The notes below the pieces were generated by a model. The model was not told the origin of the DNA. It made no database searches and saw nothing but the letters and a program-made list of their open reading frames with translations. Shown here in pieces: positions 32,912 to 44,897 of a stretch of 64,000 nt of DNA. This DNA comes from Raffaelea ambrosiae (Eukaryota > Ascomycota > Sordariomycetes > Ophiostomatales > Ophiostomataceae): the NCBI GenBank assembly GCA_002778195.1, contig PCDI01000007.1, forward strand, positions 1,496,576 through 1,560,575, written 5' to 3'. Position 1 is the first letter of the stretch, and each line of letters opens with the position of its first letter. A program made the position numbers and the translations under genes.

Positions 32912-35426
32912 TCACAGGTCCGCCTCGGACGACAATGTCATCCCCCCAAACAGCCCCGTCCACTGGCTCGCCGGCCCGCCCAGCTGCCGCAGCGGCGCCT
33001 CAATGGCCACCTCGGCCCAGTGGTGGTAGTTCCCCCGGACGCCAATGACCGCCAAGAACTCGTGGGCCGGCCCGCCATCCACCACGGCGTACGTCCGGTT
33101 GCCCCGGCCCACCAGGTCCAGCTGGCTCCACGTGCCCAGGGGGAGGGTGTCGTTGAGCCGGAAGTAGTTGCCGCCGGCCAGGAGCGTGATGTTGGGCGTC
33201 AGCAGCAGGGCGGAGTCGCGGCCCGTGAGGAGCGTGGCGTTGGTCGGGTCGGCCAGGGCGTCGACGCGCAGGGACAGCGACAGCGTGTAGTTGCGGCCCT
33301 TGGCGTCGAGCGGGGTGACGACCGAGCAGCGGCCGTCGAGCGCGAGGGCAGGCGGCGGCGCGACCGCGCCGTGCCGTCCGCCGCTGGGACGGACCAGGGC
33401 GCAGTCGGTGTGCGCGTCGTAGTGGTTGGACGAGGCGTCGCGGATGGTGTGGGGGCCACCGGGGACATCGAGGGCATTGAGGCCATGGCCGACGGAATAG
33501 TCGACAATCGTCGTCGACCGGCTCGGGATCGCCCGGTCCAGGTTCTGCCCCGGGATCTTTGTCGGCGACAGCACGGCAAACACGTCGTCAAAGGCGGCTT
33601 CCGTCAGGTTGCCGCCCCAGAGCTTGTCGGCCAGGGCGGGGATGCCGTCGCGCCAGGCGTAGTAGGCCTCGGAATAGACGGAGGCGTTGGCGCCGTAGTC
33701 GTTCCAGAGCGGGATGACGGCGCCGAGGACCCGGGGCTCGGATTCCAGCGGGTTGTTGCTGGCGTTGGACTGGTCGAAAATGTAGGGGCGCCAGAAGGAG
33801 AGATCCGGCGCGCCTTCAAAGGTCTTGGTGAGGTTGATGGTGTTCAGATAGCCACCGGGCGCCGACCACTTGTTGACAATGTAGAAGTCGTCGTTGGAGT
33901 TGACCACGGAGTAGTTGTTGCGGATGTAGTCGTAGTAGGGGTTGTCCTCGTAGAACTCCCAGTGCTGGACAGACTAGAGGTGGTGTCAGTGGTTTCTTTT
34001 TTTCTTCTTTTTCTTTTGCGCTGTTCGTGTCTTCGTATGCGCGTTGACATACCACATTCTGGTATACATTTGTCCAGGACGCGTTGTCTGAAACATTAGC
34101 CTACAAGTCGCGTAGTGGGACATTGGTCTCGTCCACTCACTGTCCCAACGTCAGTCAAAGAAGAAAGAGAAAGAGAAGACAGACCAAAACCGGGGGGGGG
34201 GGGGGGCAAAGGAAAAACTCACCAGATAGGGGGAAACGTTCCCCAGATCCGCATCGCCTTGCCGCTTTCGGCCGCAATGAATCCGTCCATGGCATTGACA
34301 AACTCGTTGTACTCGCTCTCTTCGCCCTTGTACTCGTCGGCCCCGATCGAGACCGTCTTGCTCTGGAACCACGGCAAGAATGTCTGCCAGATCATCTGCA
34401 TCGTCGGCAGCGCCTCCGGGTGCGACAGATTCAGCTGGCTCACGTCCGAGTCCAGCACCAGCTCCGGCTTCCACTGCGTGATCACCAGCGCGTGTCCGGG
34501 CGCCTCGATCTCCGGGATCACCGTCACGCCCCGTGCTGCGCAGGCCGTCTGCATCGCCTCCCACTCGGCCCGGTCGTACGACTCGTTGCGGTACTTGTCG
34601 AGGCCCTCGAGCGCGGGGTACTCCGCGGCGTCCGTCCACAGGCGGAACCGCGCGTACAGCGACATGTGCTGCTCCCAGGTGTAGTTGACGTTGTTGTAGA
34701 TGTTGTCGCTGAGGTGCAGGTGCAGCACATTCTGCTTGAAAAAGGAGATGTAGCTGCAGAGCTCCACCAGGAAATCAGCCGGGTAGTAGTGCCGGGCCAC
34801 GTCGAGCATCATGCCGCGGAGGCCCCAGCCGGGGGTGTCGACGGTGGTGCCGTAGGGGAGGGAGGCCACGCCGGTCGCCTGCTCCGACAGCATGGCCTGC
34901 TGCAGCAGCGTCCGGGTCCCCCACCAGACGCCCAGAGGCGACGCTCCCGAAATGGTGATGCCGTCCTGGGAGGTGACCAGCGTGTAGCCCTCCGCGGACG
35001 GCTTCCCCGTGGCGTCGATATAGCCGGCGGCGCCGTGGGGGTCCAGGGTCAGGAAGATGCTGCTGTTCTTGACACCGCCGTCGCCCAGGACCGGCTTGCC
35101 GTCCGCTGCGAGGCCCAGCGTGTCCGTCAGATCAGCAACAAACACGGAGGCGAACTCGAACAGCGTCGGCGGGATCAGCGTCTCGCCGGCCGTGTCGACG
35201 GTCTCGGCATAGCGGGTGTCGACGACGACGCGCGTGCGGCGGCTCAGACGGAAGAGGCCGCCGGCCCCCCCCTCTTCCCCGGCAAAGGGAATCGTGGGGA
35301 TGCCCGGGAGAAAGGCATCCGCAGCCGCGGCTAGGCCTGTGGAGTGTGAGCCATTGGCGTGTGTCTGTGTATATGTGCTGGGTACGTACCGGCAAGACTG
35401 CAGACCAGGATGGATGCGCACTTCAT
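32912..35426 (-). CDS. Secreted GH20 beta-N-acetylhexosaminidase
   Basis: Exon 1 (35426..35390) codes a short signal peptide and joins exon 2 (35336..34223), which carries the GH20 barrel: GLRGMMLDVARHYYPADF, HLHLSDN, PEIEAPGHA and the catalytic acid-base pair in SIGADEYKGE. A small exon (ending 34053, containing DNASWTNVYQNV) and a last exon (33973..32912, starting SVQHWEFYEDNPYYDY) complete the barrel and add a C-terminal beta-rich domain. The last junction closes in phase 0, but the intron after exon 2 (GTGAGT at 34222) does not join in phase to the small exon with either nearby acceptor (34101 or 34088), so that boundary or the sequence there is uncertain. The enzyme removes terminal GlcNAc/GalNAc in chitin turnover or host glycan use outside the cell. 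Several N-glycosylation sites fit secretion. Confidence 0.85.
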
Positions 35427-36322
35427 ATTCTCGTGTAGCAGCAAGGAGAACCGGTCGAACAGGTGGTGTGCAAGAGAGGATGAGATGGGGGACGAGGAGG
35501 AGCGCACTGCAGCTCCTGATGGCTGCAGTAATAGCAATTTACCCAATGGCTATTTCGTTTATCATCTCTTCTTTTTTTTCTAATTTTCTATAATATGGCT
35601 TTTATATAGCTCGCCTTGTTGGGTGCCGATCGAACAATGGCCGTTGTCGTTCCACCAATGCTACACCAAAAGTACCGGGGAACAGCACTATTTGCCTGTG
35701 TTTTCTCGTTTGGGGTTTTCGTAACGTTACGCGGGCTCGCCTCTGTGCATCTTGGTTCGGTTGTTCGTCTACATAGTATGCTGGTTATCGCGTCTTGGCG
35801 CTAACATGGTTCTGCAAATCCCTTCCGCATCCGACCACCACCGTGGGAGTGGAGAAGCCGATGCAGAAGTTGCGTGAGTCTGGGTTGACGGGATGCTAAT
35901 TCTTGCGCGCCCATGATAAACGAGAAATGATAAACGAGGAAATCCATCCATCGTCTACACCCATCCGCAGGCACATAGCCTATCACGATGCAGAGAAACG
36001 TTGCCGCAAGGGCGGTTGCGTGGGATCGTGCTTGTGGGCGAACACCAGATCTTGGATATCCCGCCCCCGCAATAAGGCGATCTTTTGGCTCTGATCCACG
36101 CAAGTGGAGGTATCTCTTTTGGGAGATTCACCATGGCCGTGGCATGGTCGGCAGCATGGCAGACGGAGGACGCATCAGCAACTAGTTACCAGCTACTGGG
36201 GACGACCGAGGGAGACACTCGACGTAGCCAGAGCCACCGGATGCACCAAAACGAGTTTCCCACCGGCGAAAGTGCCATCTGCATGATCGTCTGGCTCTTC
36301 TTCCTCTAGTAGTTCTATGCAT
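35427..36322. other. Intergenic region
   Basis: Promoter side of the GH20 gene and 3' side of the reductase gene. Short frames on both strands show nothing recognisable. Confidence 0.5.
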
Positions 36323-37360
36323 CTAGTCGTCCTTGGCTTTCTCCTTCGCCAGCGACCATGACCTCGCTTTCGCCAACGCATACAGCGTGTCCAGCCGCGG
36401 GATCGGTATCCCCTTCTCCTTCCCCAGCTTCACCACGTTGCCCAGGATGGCGTCCACCTCCAGCGCCCGCCCGTGCCGGACGTCGTGCAGCATGCTCATC
36501 TCGCGGCCCGTGCCCTTGTCCGCCCGCTCCTGCGCAATCGCAAAGCGCTTGGCCGCCTCCTCCACCGTCACGCCCGGCACCCCGGCCGCCTTGGCCAGCG
36601 CAATCACCTCCAGCATGACGCCCCAGGCCAGGTCGTGCGCGTGCGGGTCCGACGTGTGCAGGAACTCGCCGTCTGTGGTCAGCGTCAGCGCCGTGATGGG
36701 GTTCCACGCGGCGTTGAGCAGCAGCTTGGACCAGCGCGCGACCTGGATGTCGTCGAGGACGGCGGCGCCGCCGCCGCCCCGCACCATGAGGTCGGCGAAG
36801 CGCTGGGCGGCCTGCTTGTGCGAGGGCGGCGCGTCGGCCGGGTACGTGCCGAGCTCGAAGAGGTTGAGCATCTCCGGGTAGTCGATGGAGCCAGGGCCCG
36901 TCTGCATCGCCGGGCAGTAGATGACGCCGCTGAGGATGGGGTTCTGCGGGAACGCCGCCGCGACCTCGGCCTCGATCAGGATGCCGTTCTGGGCCAGGAC
37001 CACGGCGGTCTGCGGCCGGCCCGCGAGCACCGGCCGCAGCTGGTCCGGCAGCGACGGCGTGCTGCCGGGGAAGGACTTGGTGCAGACGAGGACAAAGTCG
37101 AAAACGGTGTCGCTGCCGCTGCTGCTGCACTCGGCCACGTCGCGCACGACCGCCGTGGGCCGGAACGAGACGTTGCCGAAGCGGACCGAGGTGAGACGGA
37201 AGCCGTCGGCCTTGACGGCGGCATAGTTGGACCGGCAAACGGCCGTCACCGTGCATCCGGCCTGGAGCAGCTGGTACAGATACACGCCGCCGATGCTGCC
37301 GGCGCCGTACAGCAGGATGTTGGCTGCTGCTGCTGCTGCAGGGCGTGCTGGAGACCCCAT
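36323..37360 (-). CDS. 2-dehydropantoate 2-reductase (ketopantoate reductase) family
   Basis: A single-exon 345-residue protein. The N-terminal Rossmann motif is NILLYGAGSIGGVYLYQLLQ with the GxGxxG dinucleotide site, and the middle has LVCTKS and AQNGI, typical of ApbA/PanE. The C-terminal domain contains WSKLLLNAAWNPITALT, the family block with the catalytic Lys and Asn, and ends with an all-helical region. Family members reduce ketopantoate to pantoate with NADPH on the way to coenzyme A, but fungi have many paralogues of unknown substrate. The start at 37360 is chosen because the in-frame extension to 37576 reads through a (GT)n repeat as THTHTH and is clearly leader. Confidence 0.88.
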   Translation of the reverse strand: MGSPARPAAAAAANILLYGAGSIGGVYLYQLLQAGCTVTAVCRSNYAAVKADGFRLTSVRFGNVSFRPTAVVRDVAECSSSGSDTVFDFVLVCTKSFPGSTPSLPDQLRPVLAGRPQTAVVLAQNGILIEAEVAAAFPQNPILSGVIYCPAMQTGPGSIDYPEMLNLFELGTYPADAPPSHKQAAQRFADLMVRGGGGAAVLDDIQVARWSKLLLNAAWNPITALTLTTDGEFLHTSDPHAHDLAWGVMLEVIALAKAAGVPGVTVEEAAKRFAIAQERADKGTGREMSMLHDVRHGRALEVDAILGNVVKLGKEKGIPIPRLDTLYALAKARSWSLAKEKAKDD

Positions 37361-37390
37361 GGCGCGTTGTGTCTGTCTGTCCCTTTCTCT

Positions 37391-37393
<3 letters not shown>

Positions 37394-37422
<29 letters not shown>

Positions 37423-37424
37423 CA
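37394..37424. repeat. (GT)n microsatellite
   Basis: About fifteen GT units in the 5' leader of the reductase gene, 35 bp from its ATG. Confidence 0.95.
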
Positions 37425-37982
37425 CGGATGGTTGGCAGCCATGTTGAGGTCATTGGCTGTCTGATAGCGAAAAAAGCCCGTAAGTGGGGGCCAATCAGAT
37501 GACGCCAGACTCCTGGCCGTTCCTGGCCGTTCTGGCGCCCAGGCTCCAGGCCATCTACAGTCGACGTTGTATGCACGCGTTCGGAAATTTGTGGCCCTCT
37601 TTGCTTCGCCTGCCTTCGTCAATGGGGCTGTTTGTAGGCCCCGAAAAGGAGGCGCTGCACGCACTAGCCGGTTGTGCTTATTTTGGGTAGAAATAGCACA
37701 GCCAACTACATAGTAGTTACTTCGGAGCTGGCTGGCTGGCTAGCCCGTGAGGCTGAACGGAAGGTCCGATGGCCCTTTGGCCCACCAATCTCAGATGTAT
37801 ATGACGGCATCTCCAAGACGGTCGAGAGGCCCTTTCTTTTCTTCTGGCTTCTGAGCAAGCATCTCACAACACTAGCAGCGGCCTCTGATACCATCATACC
37901 AAATACACGCACACATCCTCACACACGCACACATCCTACACACACGCACACATCAAGCATACAGCTTAGCTGCGCTCTCACC
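37425..37982. other. Divergent promoter region with CA-rich repeats
   Basis: Lies between the reductase (minus) and the SUR7-like gene (plus). Near 37907-37958 an imperfect 17-bp unit (ACACGCACACATCCT-type) is repeated about three times in the leader of the latter. No gene seen. Confidence 0.6.
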
Positions 37983-38798
37983 ATGGCCGAGGCGACGAAC
38001 TACCCAAGACAGCGGGTCGCCCTGATCAGCCTGATCTTCCCCATGGCCATCTTGCTGACCATAGTCAACATCACCACGCCAGCCACCCACATCCCCATAT
38101 TCCACGTCTACACCACCAAGTCGATACCCGAGCAAGACAACCAGTGGACCGACTTTGGTCTGTACGGCTTCTGCTACTGGGACGGGTCCCAAAACTACAA
38201 CTGGTAAGAAGAAGGGGCCCTTCTCTTTCCTCATCTCCCTTGTTCATTGGTGTGACCTGCTGACAAGCCCTCCCGGTCGGCCAGCACGAGACAGTTCGGC
38301 TACAACCCCGCTCCCGTCCTCGCCAACTCCATGTACAGCCCGACCACCCTCTTCAACGACGCCGAGGCCAGCCACCTGACGGCGCTCTCGCGGGGCCTGG
38401 TCGTCCACCTCGTTGCCTGCGGTTGTGCCTGGGCGGCGCTGGTGTCTGCCGTGCTGGTGTCCAAGATCGGCAACATCCCTCAGCTCGCGGCGACGCTGCT
38501 CACCTTTGTCTTCACCCTCGTTGGCTTTGCCCTGGACTCGGCCCTTTTTATCCCGCTACAAAAGGCCATCTTGCCACACAGCTATGGCGCTCCCCTCCAC
38601 GGATACTGGATCGTCCTGGTTGCGCTCATCTGGTCCGCAGTCACGCTCGCGCACAGCATCTTGGCGTTTGTTCTTGAGCGCAGATACAAGCGTGACATGG
38701 TGTCGTACCGCGAAATCAGCAAGGGCATGGCTGCGGATATCCACATGGAGCCTACACGGGCAGCCTACTATGACAATCCAGCAGCGGCAACAGCATGA
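37983..38798 (+). CDS. SUR7/PalI-type four-helix membrane protein
   Basis: Exons 37983..38203 and 38285..38798 join as TG|C to give 244 residues. The first hydrophobic segment (ALISLIFPMAILLTIVNI) is followed by an extracellular loop with GLYGFCYWDG and CTRQFGYNPAP, holding two Cys and the W/Y-rich pattern of the SUR7/PalI family, then three more membrane segments (residues about 115-140, 150-175, 190-215) and a short cytosolic tail rich in basic residues. Family members organise eisosome membrane domains or sense alkaline pH (PalI/Rim9). It is much shorter than PalI, which has a long cytosolic tail, so a SUR7-like role is more likely. The exact subgroup is not certain. Confidence 0.78.
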
Positions 38799-39244
38799 AC
38801 AGACGTGAAAGTGGAGACGAAAGAAAAGGGGCACACGAGCGTTTGATCGGGTTTCGTCGAGGGCTTGAGGACTGAAGGACTGTAGGACTGGGTGTAGCAA
38901 TCTGGAGCATAGGGAAGCATAAGGCATTTGAATAGGATCCTATCCGTGTACGGTGGAAGCGTATTTTTGGGAGTGGTGCGTTTCTTTTGTGTGTTTTTTT
39001 TTAAAAAAATTTATTTGAGCCATCAAGCAATAGTCATCAAGCGAGTTTGTGGACGTGTGAGTCATTGGGGCCACGGTCTTCGGGTCACGGTCAGATGCGA
39101 GCCTCTGGTATGCATAGCCCGTGGACCCCATGCTGTCTCTTTGTATTTGCTGTTGAACAGATGCCCGCGCCGTGTCAAGCTCCTTGAATAGAAATGGCAA
39201 ACTCTTCAACACCCTCGGTTTCCAGCCCCCCCCCCCCCCCCAGC
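38799..39244. other. Intergenic region between convergent genes
   Basis: 3' flanks of the SUR7-like and permease genes, with a short poly-C tract at 39228-39240. No gene seen. Confidence 0.55.
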
Positions 39245-41651
39245 TCAGTAGACAACCTCCCTGACCTTTCTCAGCCAGGGCACTTTGGCCGGCGTGGGTC
39301 GAGCTTCTTGCGACGACGATTCCGATACCTCCGTGGCCTGGGGCACCACGGCATATTTCCGCCCCGTGACCAGATCGGCCTCCTTCAGCGGGATCACCTT
39401 GGTCCGCTTGATGACCTTCCAGCCCACGTAGAGCACCACAAAGACGGCAATCACAATGTAGTCGACCACGAAGCCCACCACGTCAAAGCCGTCGATGAAG
39501 ACGCTGTAGCCCGAGATGAAGACCAGAAAGGTGTTGATGCCAACGACGAACCAGGCGCTGTACGGGTGCCACATGGCTCGGAACGGCAGGTCCTCGACGC
39601 GGTTGCCCTGCGCCACCCAGGCCTTGCGGAAGCGGAGGTTGGTGACGCCGATGAACGCCCAGGCAATGTACGTGGCCGAGCCGGCGATGCTCGTGAGGTA
39701 GCTGAAGATGAGAGCGGGGCCGGTCTTGTAGTTGAGGATGGCAATGAGGCCCAGGGCGTTGGACACGACCACGGCATACACCGGCACGCCGTTGCGCGTG
39801 GTCTTGGCGAAGAACCGCGGCGCCCGCCCGGCCGCGGCCAAGGCCATGAGACTGCGCGAGGCAACGTAGATGGCCGAGTTCATCGAGGAGAACTGGGCCG
39901 TAATCCTGGGGAGAGTTGTGAGCACGGGGCAGACACCGGGGGTATATGGCTGAGGATCACGGGATGCATCAGGGCTCTTTTTTTTTTTTTTCTGGAAATT
40001 CTACGCACATTACCACATTCACGACATTGCCCACCTGCGGTGCACCCGCCTGCTCGAGCGCAATGGTCCACGGCGACTTGCCCGACCGGGTCGAGGCGCT
40101 GAGCAGCTCTTTGCTGTCCGAGGGTACCAGGATGCCGGCAAAGAAGACCAGGCCCTCGAAGATGAAGGCGCATCGCCAAAATGTCTGCCGGATGGCCTTG
40201 GGGAGATCGCGGGCCGGGTTCTTGCTCTCGGCGGCCGTGAGGGCAAGCATTTCGGTTCCTGGGGGGAGAGGTTCAGCGGGGGGAAGCAGTAGGGAATCGA
40301 GAAGGGAGGAGTAAGAGCCAAGGATGGGAAGGAGTAGGAAATCGAGCCGAGACGGCCAAGAGCACACGCACCACAGTAGTAGACGGCGGCAAGCAGAAAG
40401 CTTTGGCCAAAGCCGTCGATGCCGTTGGCGATGGGGCCTGGATCACGCCAGTACTTGAAGCCAATGTACTTGCCACCAATGGCGCCGGTGTTCAGCAGGA
40501 TGGCAACGATGTAGCCACCAAAGATGCAGAACACTTTCCAACACGCGAACCTACAAAAGTGCGGACTGTCAGTGCCTCGCGTCCAGTGTCGTCCGCTGCC
40601 ATGTTTGCCATTGTTCGCTCCCTTGCGCTTCAGTCTTACCAGAATTCCATCTCGCCAAAGACGACGACTCCCAGCAGCGATGTGACCTAGTCAGGCGCCA
40701 GTGGAACAAGTGTTAGAAACGAGGCAGTCGTCGTTTTCATCACGATGTCAAGAGTGCATCCACTTGCCTGATAGAAGGCCCACCAGCTTGAACATGGAAG
40801 ATTAGCCAAGAGAACCCTCAAACGAAAAAAAAGGAAAAAGGGAAAAAAGAAGGGAAAAAGAAGGAAAAAGAAGGGGGAAAAAGGAGGGGGAAAAAGAAAG
40901 AAAAAAAGAAGAAAAAAAGAAAAAAAGAAAAAAAAAAGCACCAAGTACGGCGGCCAAGAGAACTTACATCATTACCCACGCATAGCTTGGCGCCCTATCA
41001 TTGCCCACCCAGTACGACATCAGAATCGAGCTCGCGTTGAAGTCGCCGGCAATGTTGGTGACCCAGAGGTAGTAGTAGTTCCAGCCGAGACTGAAGGCCA
41101 GCGCCGGGTCGATCCAGCGGCCGGCCATCTCGATAAAGGCGCCCTTGATGGGGAACAGCGTGGCCATCTCGCCCAGACACTGCATGACAAAGAAGACGTC
41201 GACGCCGATGATGGCGAAGCAGATGAGCGCGCCAACGGGGCCGCTGTAGGAGATGGCGTAGCCGGTGCCGTACCAGATGGAGGCGCCGACGACGCCGCCG
41301 AAACCAATCATGACGAGATGGCCTGGGTTGTGTCTTGGTCAACTATGATTACGATCCAGGCGACCCAGATGACCCGGATCATCCAAATTGGCTTGGCAGT
41401 GCAGTCTTCTCTGAGAGAACTTACGATTCTTGAGACCTCTCTGGAGGCCATCATCTATTTCCCATGCAGTTAGCGAGCACATTCGGGTGGTGGTCGGAAC
41501 AGAAAGAATCTCAGAAAAAAAAAAGACACTCACCCATCATGTTTCCATTGTCGGCCACGACCGCCGTGTCGCCATCGTGCAGCGACTCGGCAGCATCTGC
41601 TGCCGCCGTCGCCGTCGTGTCCATGGGCCCTTTTGCGTCGTCCTGTGCCAT
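39245..41651 (-). CDS. Amino-acid permease (APC superfamily), eight exons
   Basis: Exons 41651..41534, 41454..41425, 41322..40968, 40786..40768, 40686..40640, 40550..40372, 40258..40009 and 39905..39245 close in phase to 552 residues. Family features are the first helix block RGLKNRHLVMIGFGGVVGASIW, the loop block ESKNPARDLPKAIRQTFWRC after helix 6, and PFRAMWHPYSAWFVV near the C-terminus. Twelve hydrophobic segments can be drawn. The protein would import amino acids across the plasma membrane by proton symport, as yeast AGP/GAP-type permeases do; the substrate is not readable. The fourth exon has only 19 nt (coding WWAFYQ with flanks) and the intron after it starts with GC (CAG|GCAAGT). A purine-rich low-complexity run (40800-40940) lies in the intron before the microexon. 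Confidence 0.88.
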
Positions 41652-42299
41652 TTTTGCGCGTGGAAGTGCGATTCAGACGATATACGGCCAGAGTGCAAAG
41701 AGTGAGGCAATTCTGAACAAAGCGCGAGATACTTCTCCCCAAGAGTCTATAGACATAGAGAACCTTATATACATCTGCATCAAAATGCTCGGAACTGCCC
41801 ATCCCACGCACGTAGCAATTTTGCCCCCGTCCCCCTCCATAACCACACAGCCGGAGCAAGCACGGAAGACTGCGCGCACATGGCAAATGATAGCGGTTGA
41901 CTCCGATGCCACCCTCGGTGCCGTGATGATCCTGCATCGAAACTTGGGCATGGGAGTCAGATAAGACAGGCAAGGAATAGTGCAATTCTTACACCAGAGG
42001 CGGCGCTGTGGTTCGGTCACCAACGGGAATAACCCCATGCTTGTGGGCTTAATCTACAACCAATCCCGTCTGCCAACCGCCCTTGGGTAGGTGTTGATAA
42101 GATCGTCGTCCCGGGCCACATCAGAACTGCTCGTCGTTCACCGCGACTGTTCTTGGGGGACTCGGGACATCTTGCCACAGCTCGAATCTCAAAGACGAAT
42201 CCTGGCGTTTAGATATTCCTAGTTTGTACATAGGCCTGTTCTTAGCTGCATCTCTGGTCTTCCGGGTCCTGGAAACCACCTCCCTCCCTTCGTCACACG
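41652..42299. other. Intergenic region
   Basis: Permease promoter and 3' side of the HET relic. No gene seen. Confidence 0.5.
41763..41772 (-). promoter_or_regulatory. Candidate TATA box of the permease gene
   Basis: On the minus strand GTATATAAGG lies about 115 bp before the permease ATG. Confidence 0.45.
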
Positions 42300-43417
42300 A
42301 TTCTGACTCTTTGCCTTTCGAGTCTATTGCGCTCCCCGGTCTGCGGCCACTTGTCCGTAGACAATATTGCTGTCGGCCGATGCCCAAGACCAAGAGGGTG
42401 CCCGCCCTCGGCTCCGGGATACGGAGTCGTCCACCCCTTTGAACTGTGTGTCTCCCCGGTACCAGCACATATCCGCCAACAGAGAATCGCGCCACAAGCC
42501 AGCCACTTGCCCGTGTTTTCGTCTGCGCTGCATCGCTTGGGCCAGTCCAGAAAAGACAGGCAACTTGTCCGAAGGATAGGAGAGCTGCATTGGGAAATAC
42601 TGCATAGCCATTTTCGCCGCCAAATAGCCTCCAGCGCTGTACAGCAACCATCGTTGTCGTCGTGAATATCATCCGGAACAGCCTCGGAGATGCCCCGGTA
42701 GAACCTAGTTTTCATATCGCCATGTCCATCACGCCGTCCTCCACACTCGCATGTGTGACCTCGGACGCATTCCCAAAGCATCTCCTGGCTGCCGTAATGC
42801 AAACCCCGGGGTGCCAACAGGAGCTCCTGGTGCGTCCACCCGCGTGCAAGAACGGGGAGGCTGGCGGTAAGCTCTTTCAATGGTCCGCCGAAGTGTCGTG
42901 TCCGGCGCACCGCAGCATCTCCAGCGCGAACGTATGTCATCCCTCGGCGCATGAAACAAGCCGGCTGTGACAGAGTCTGCCCACGTCAGACATGCGACCA
43001 CACTCTCGTGTCCAGTCGGCGTGGTCTGCCTCCCTTTGAATGATGCAGAGGGAGTCGATCCACAGATAGCGCACATGGAGGGCACGAGCCAAAGCGATGA
43101 CGTCCTGGAAGGCCTCCGGCAGTTCTTTTACGGTTATGCCCTGGTTGAAGGATGCCAAGTTTTCTGGGGTTGCCATGGTAAAGTCAGAACGGCCCCAGCA
43201 GTAGGCCAGACACATGTAATGGCCTCTGCTTCCATTGGTCTCGTACAAGGTGATCGTGCCTGGATCTCTACTGCTGGCGGGCCGTGAAGTAGCCCATCAA
43301 TTCCGGTTCCGGATCAAGACCAAGCTGTTCCAATGCTTGTTTGAGAAATGTGCATCCTTCACTATTCTCATCGCAATCTGTGGATCCTATATTAGGATTT
43401 CGGCGGCGTTCTATCAT
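42300..43417 (-). pseudogene. HET-domain (heterokaryon incompatibility) gene relic
   Basis: From 43417 the minus strand codes a leader with CTFLKQALEQLGLDPEPELM, stopped by TAG soon after. Another frame then reads the HET core: YMCLAYCWGRSD, LPEAFQDVIALARAL and RYLWIDSLCIIQ, the three most conserved blocks. Later pieces in changing frames read RGWTHQELLLAPRGLHYG and YPSDKLPVFSGLAQAMQ...SWSWASADSN, the C-terminal HET blocks. The order is complete but at least three frame changes and stops break it. HET proteins trigger cell death on fusion of unlike strains; this copy cannot be made as one protein. Confidence 0.8.
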
Positions 43418-44298
43418 GGATCCAGATGCTACAAAGCCGTGGCGGCGCTTTCAGCCTTGCAACTAGCACTTTCCATCGAAGGGTAAAGCGGCGGAGACTA
43501 AGTACCGGGGCGACAGACATGGAGAGGATCCGCGTGTTGTCATGCAGGTTGTTGTAAAGGTGTATTGTGTGCCTGTTGTGTAGGTATTCGATCCTAGATG
43601 CCGGTGCTTTCGACAGTAGAAGCAACAGAATATTATAACCAAGAATAAAAATAAAAATAAAAATAAAAATAAAATAAAACCTCCAATGATGAGATAAGCT
43701 TAATATTGATCCGTGGTTGAATCTTGGCGCAGCAAGCTGCCCGACGGGAGTGACAAGGCTGGCTTCTGCATGCGCAGCATTGTGTATAACTAGCACGTGC
43801 AAGCCACGCACCGGTCGTCTCTCAGCAGGGCAGCAGTGCTATGGATATCCAACCAGAGCCGTCGGCATAACTGACGTGCAGAATTCAAGGCCAAGCGGTG
43901 CTTGCTACCCCTTTTTTCTTCTGCTGGTGCTCTTGATGCAATGCTCTTCGCCTCTTTGGCCTGGCTTGAAAACGGACCCCAGTACGGCCCAGTCTCGTGT
44001 AAGAGTATCCTAATAGTAGAAAAGGACTAATGCGGAGACAGGAGCAACAACCAAAGATACTAGCCGTATAGCTGCTCTAGTGGCTAAGAGGCACTTTAAG
44101 CAATTTATATTTAGAACATTTACGCGTATTCCAGGATGAAATTGCTTCTCGAGTCTTTACATGTTGAGTGTTATCTCTCAAGTTGTTATTTCTGAAGGTG
44201 GAGGATATGTATATATTGGTTCTTCTCTTCTCATGTCGATTGTGATCATCCATTAACGTCATGATTCGGCTCATCTACCCCTCAGCCACGATCATCAA
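43418..44298. other. Intergenic region
   Basis: No gene. Contains an AAAAT pentamer run at 43645-43676 and an AT-rich patch at 44090-44230 with no recognisable element. Confidence 0.5.
43645..43676. repeat. (AAAAT)n microsatellite
   Basis: Alternating AAAAT-type units, about six copies. Confidence 0.85.
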
Positions 44299-44897
44299 CT
44301 ACTTACAACACTCAAAATCATCTTCATCTGTCGTCGACTTGGCGTGCTTCTTGCGCGTCGCCTCGGCTGGGTACGGACACAGGATCCGGCTGTTTTCCAC
44401 ACCATTCGTGTTGTTGAAGCTGATGGGCAAAGTGTCCGGCACGGTGCCCCTCTCTACCAGTCGACGAGCTTGGCCGTCGGCTGGCCACCATTGCCGCCGG
44501 AGCGGTAGGTCAGGATCTTGCCGCCGGCCTGCTAAAGAGCACGCAGGTCTGGATCATCCGTGCTGACCATCGACTCGTACTGCTGCACTGAGGCGTGGAA
44601 CAGCCGCGCAAACTCGTTCGCGAAGGTGGTCTGCGTGTGGTTCCACCCGGGTTCAGTGACGTCGTATCTTTGTCAATATGTGCTTCAAGGCAAGACTGAA
44701 AGGGGGGGCAATATGTGACCGTTCCAAGAGACAGCAAAGCCAGGTTCAGCAGAGCGTGGAGATTGACGTTTCCGGGACTGCTAAGTGCCCACGGACCCGA
44801 TGTGTAAGACAAGCTGCGACCGGCATCTGTTGTGATCGTCTTCAGCTGGCCCAGCGATACCCGGACGACTACGACGCCGTCGGCGCAGTGTCACCGT

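Noticed and set aside
32804..34099. A 431-codon plus-strand frame
   Set aside because: Antisense shadow of the GH20 gene.
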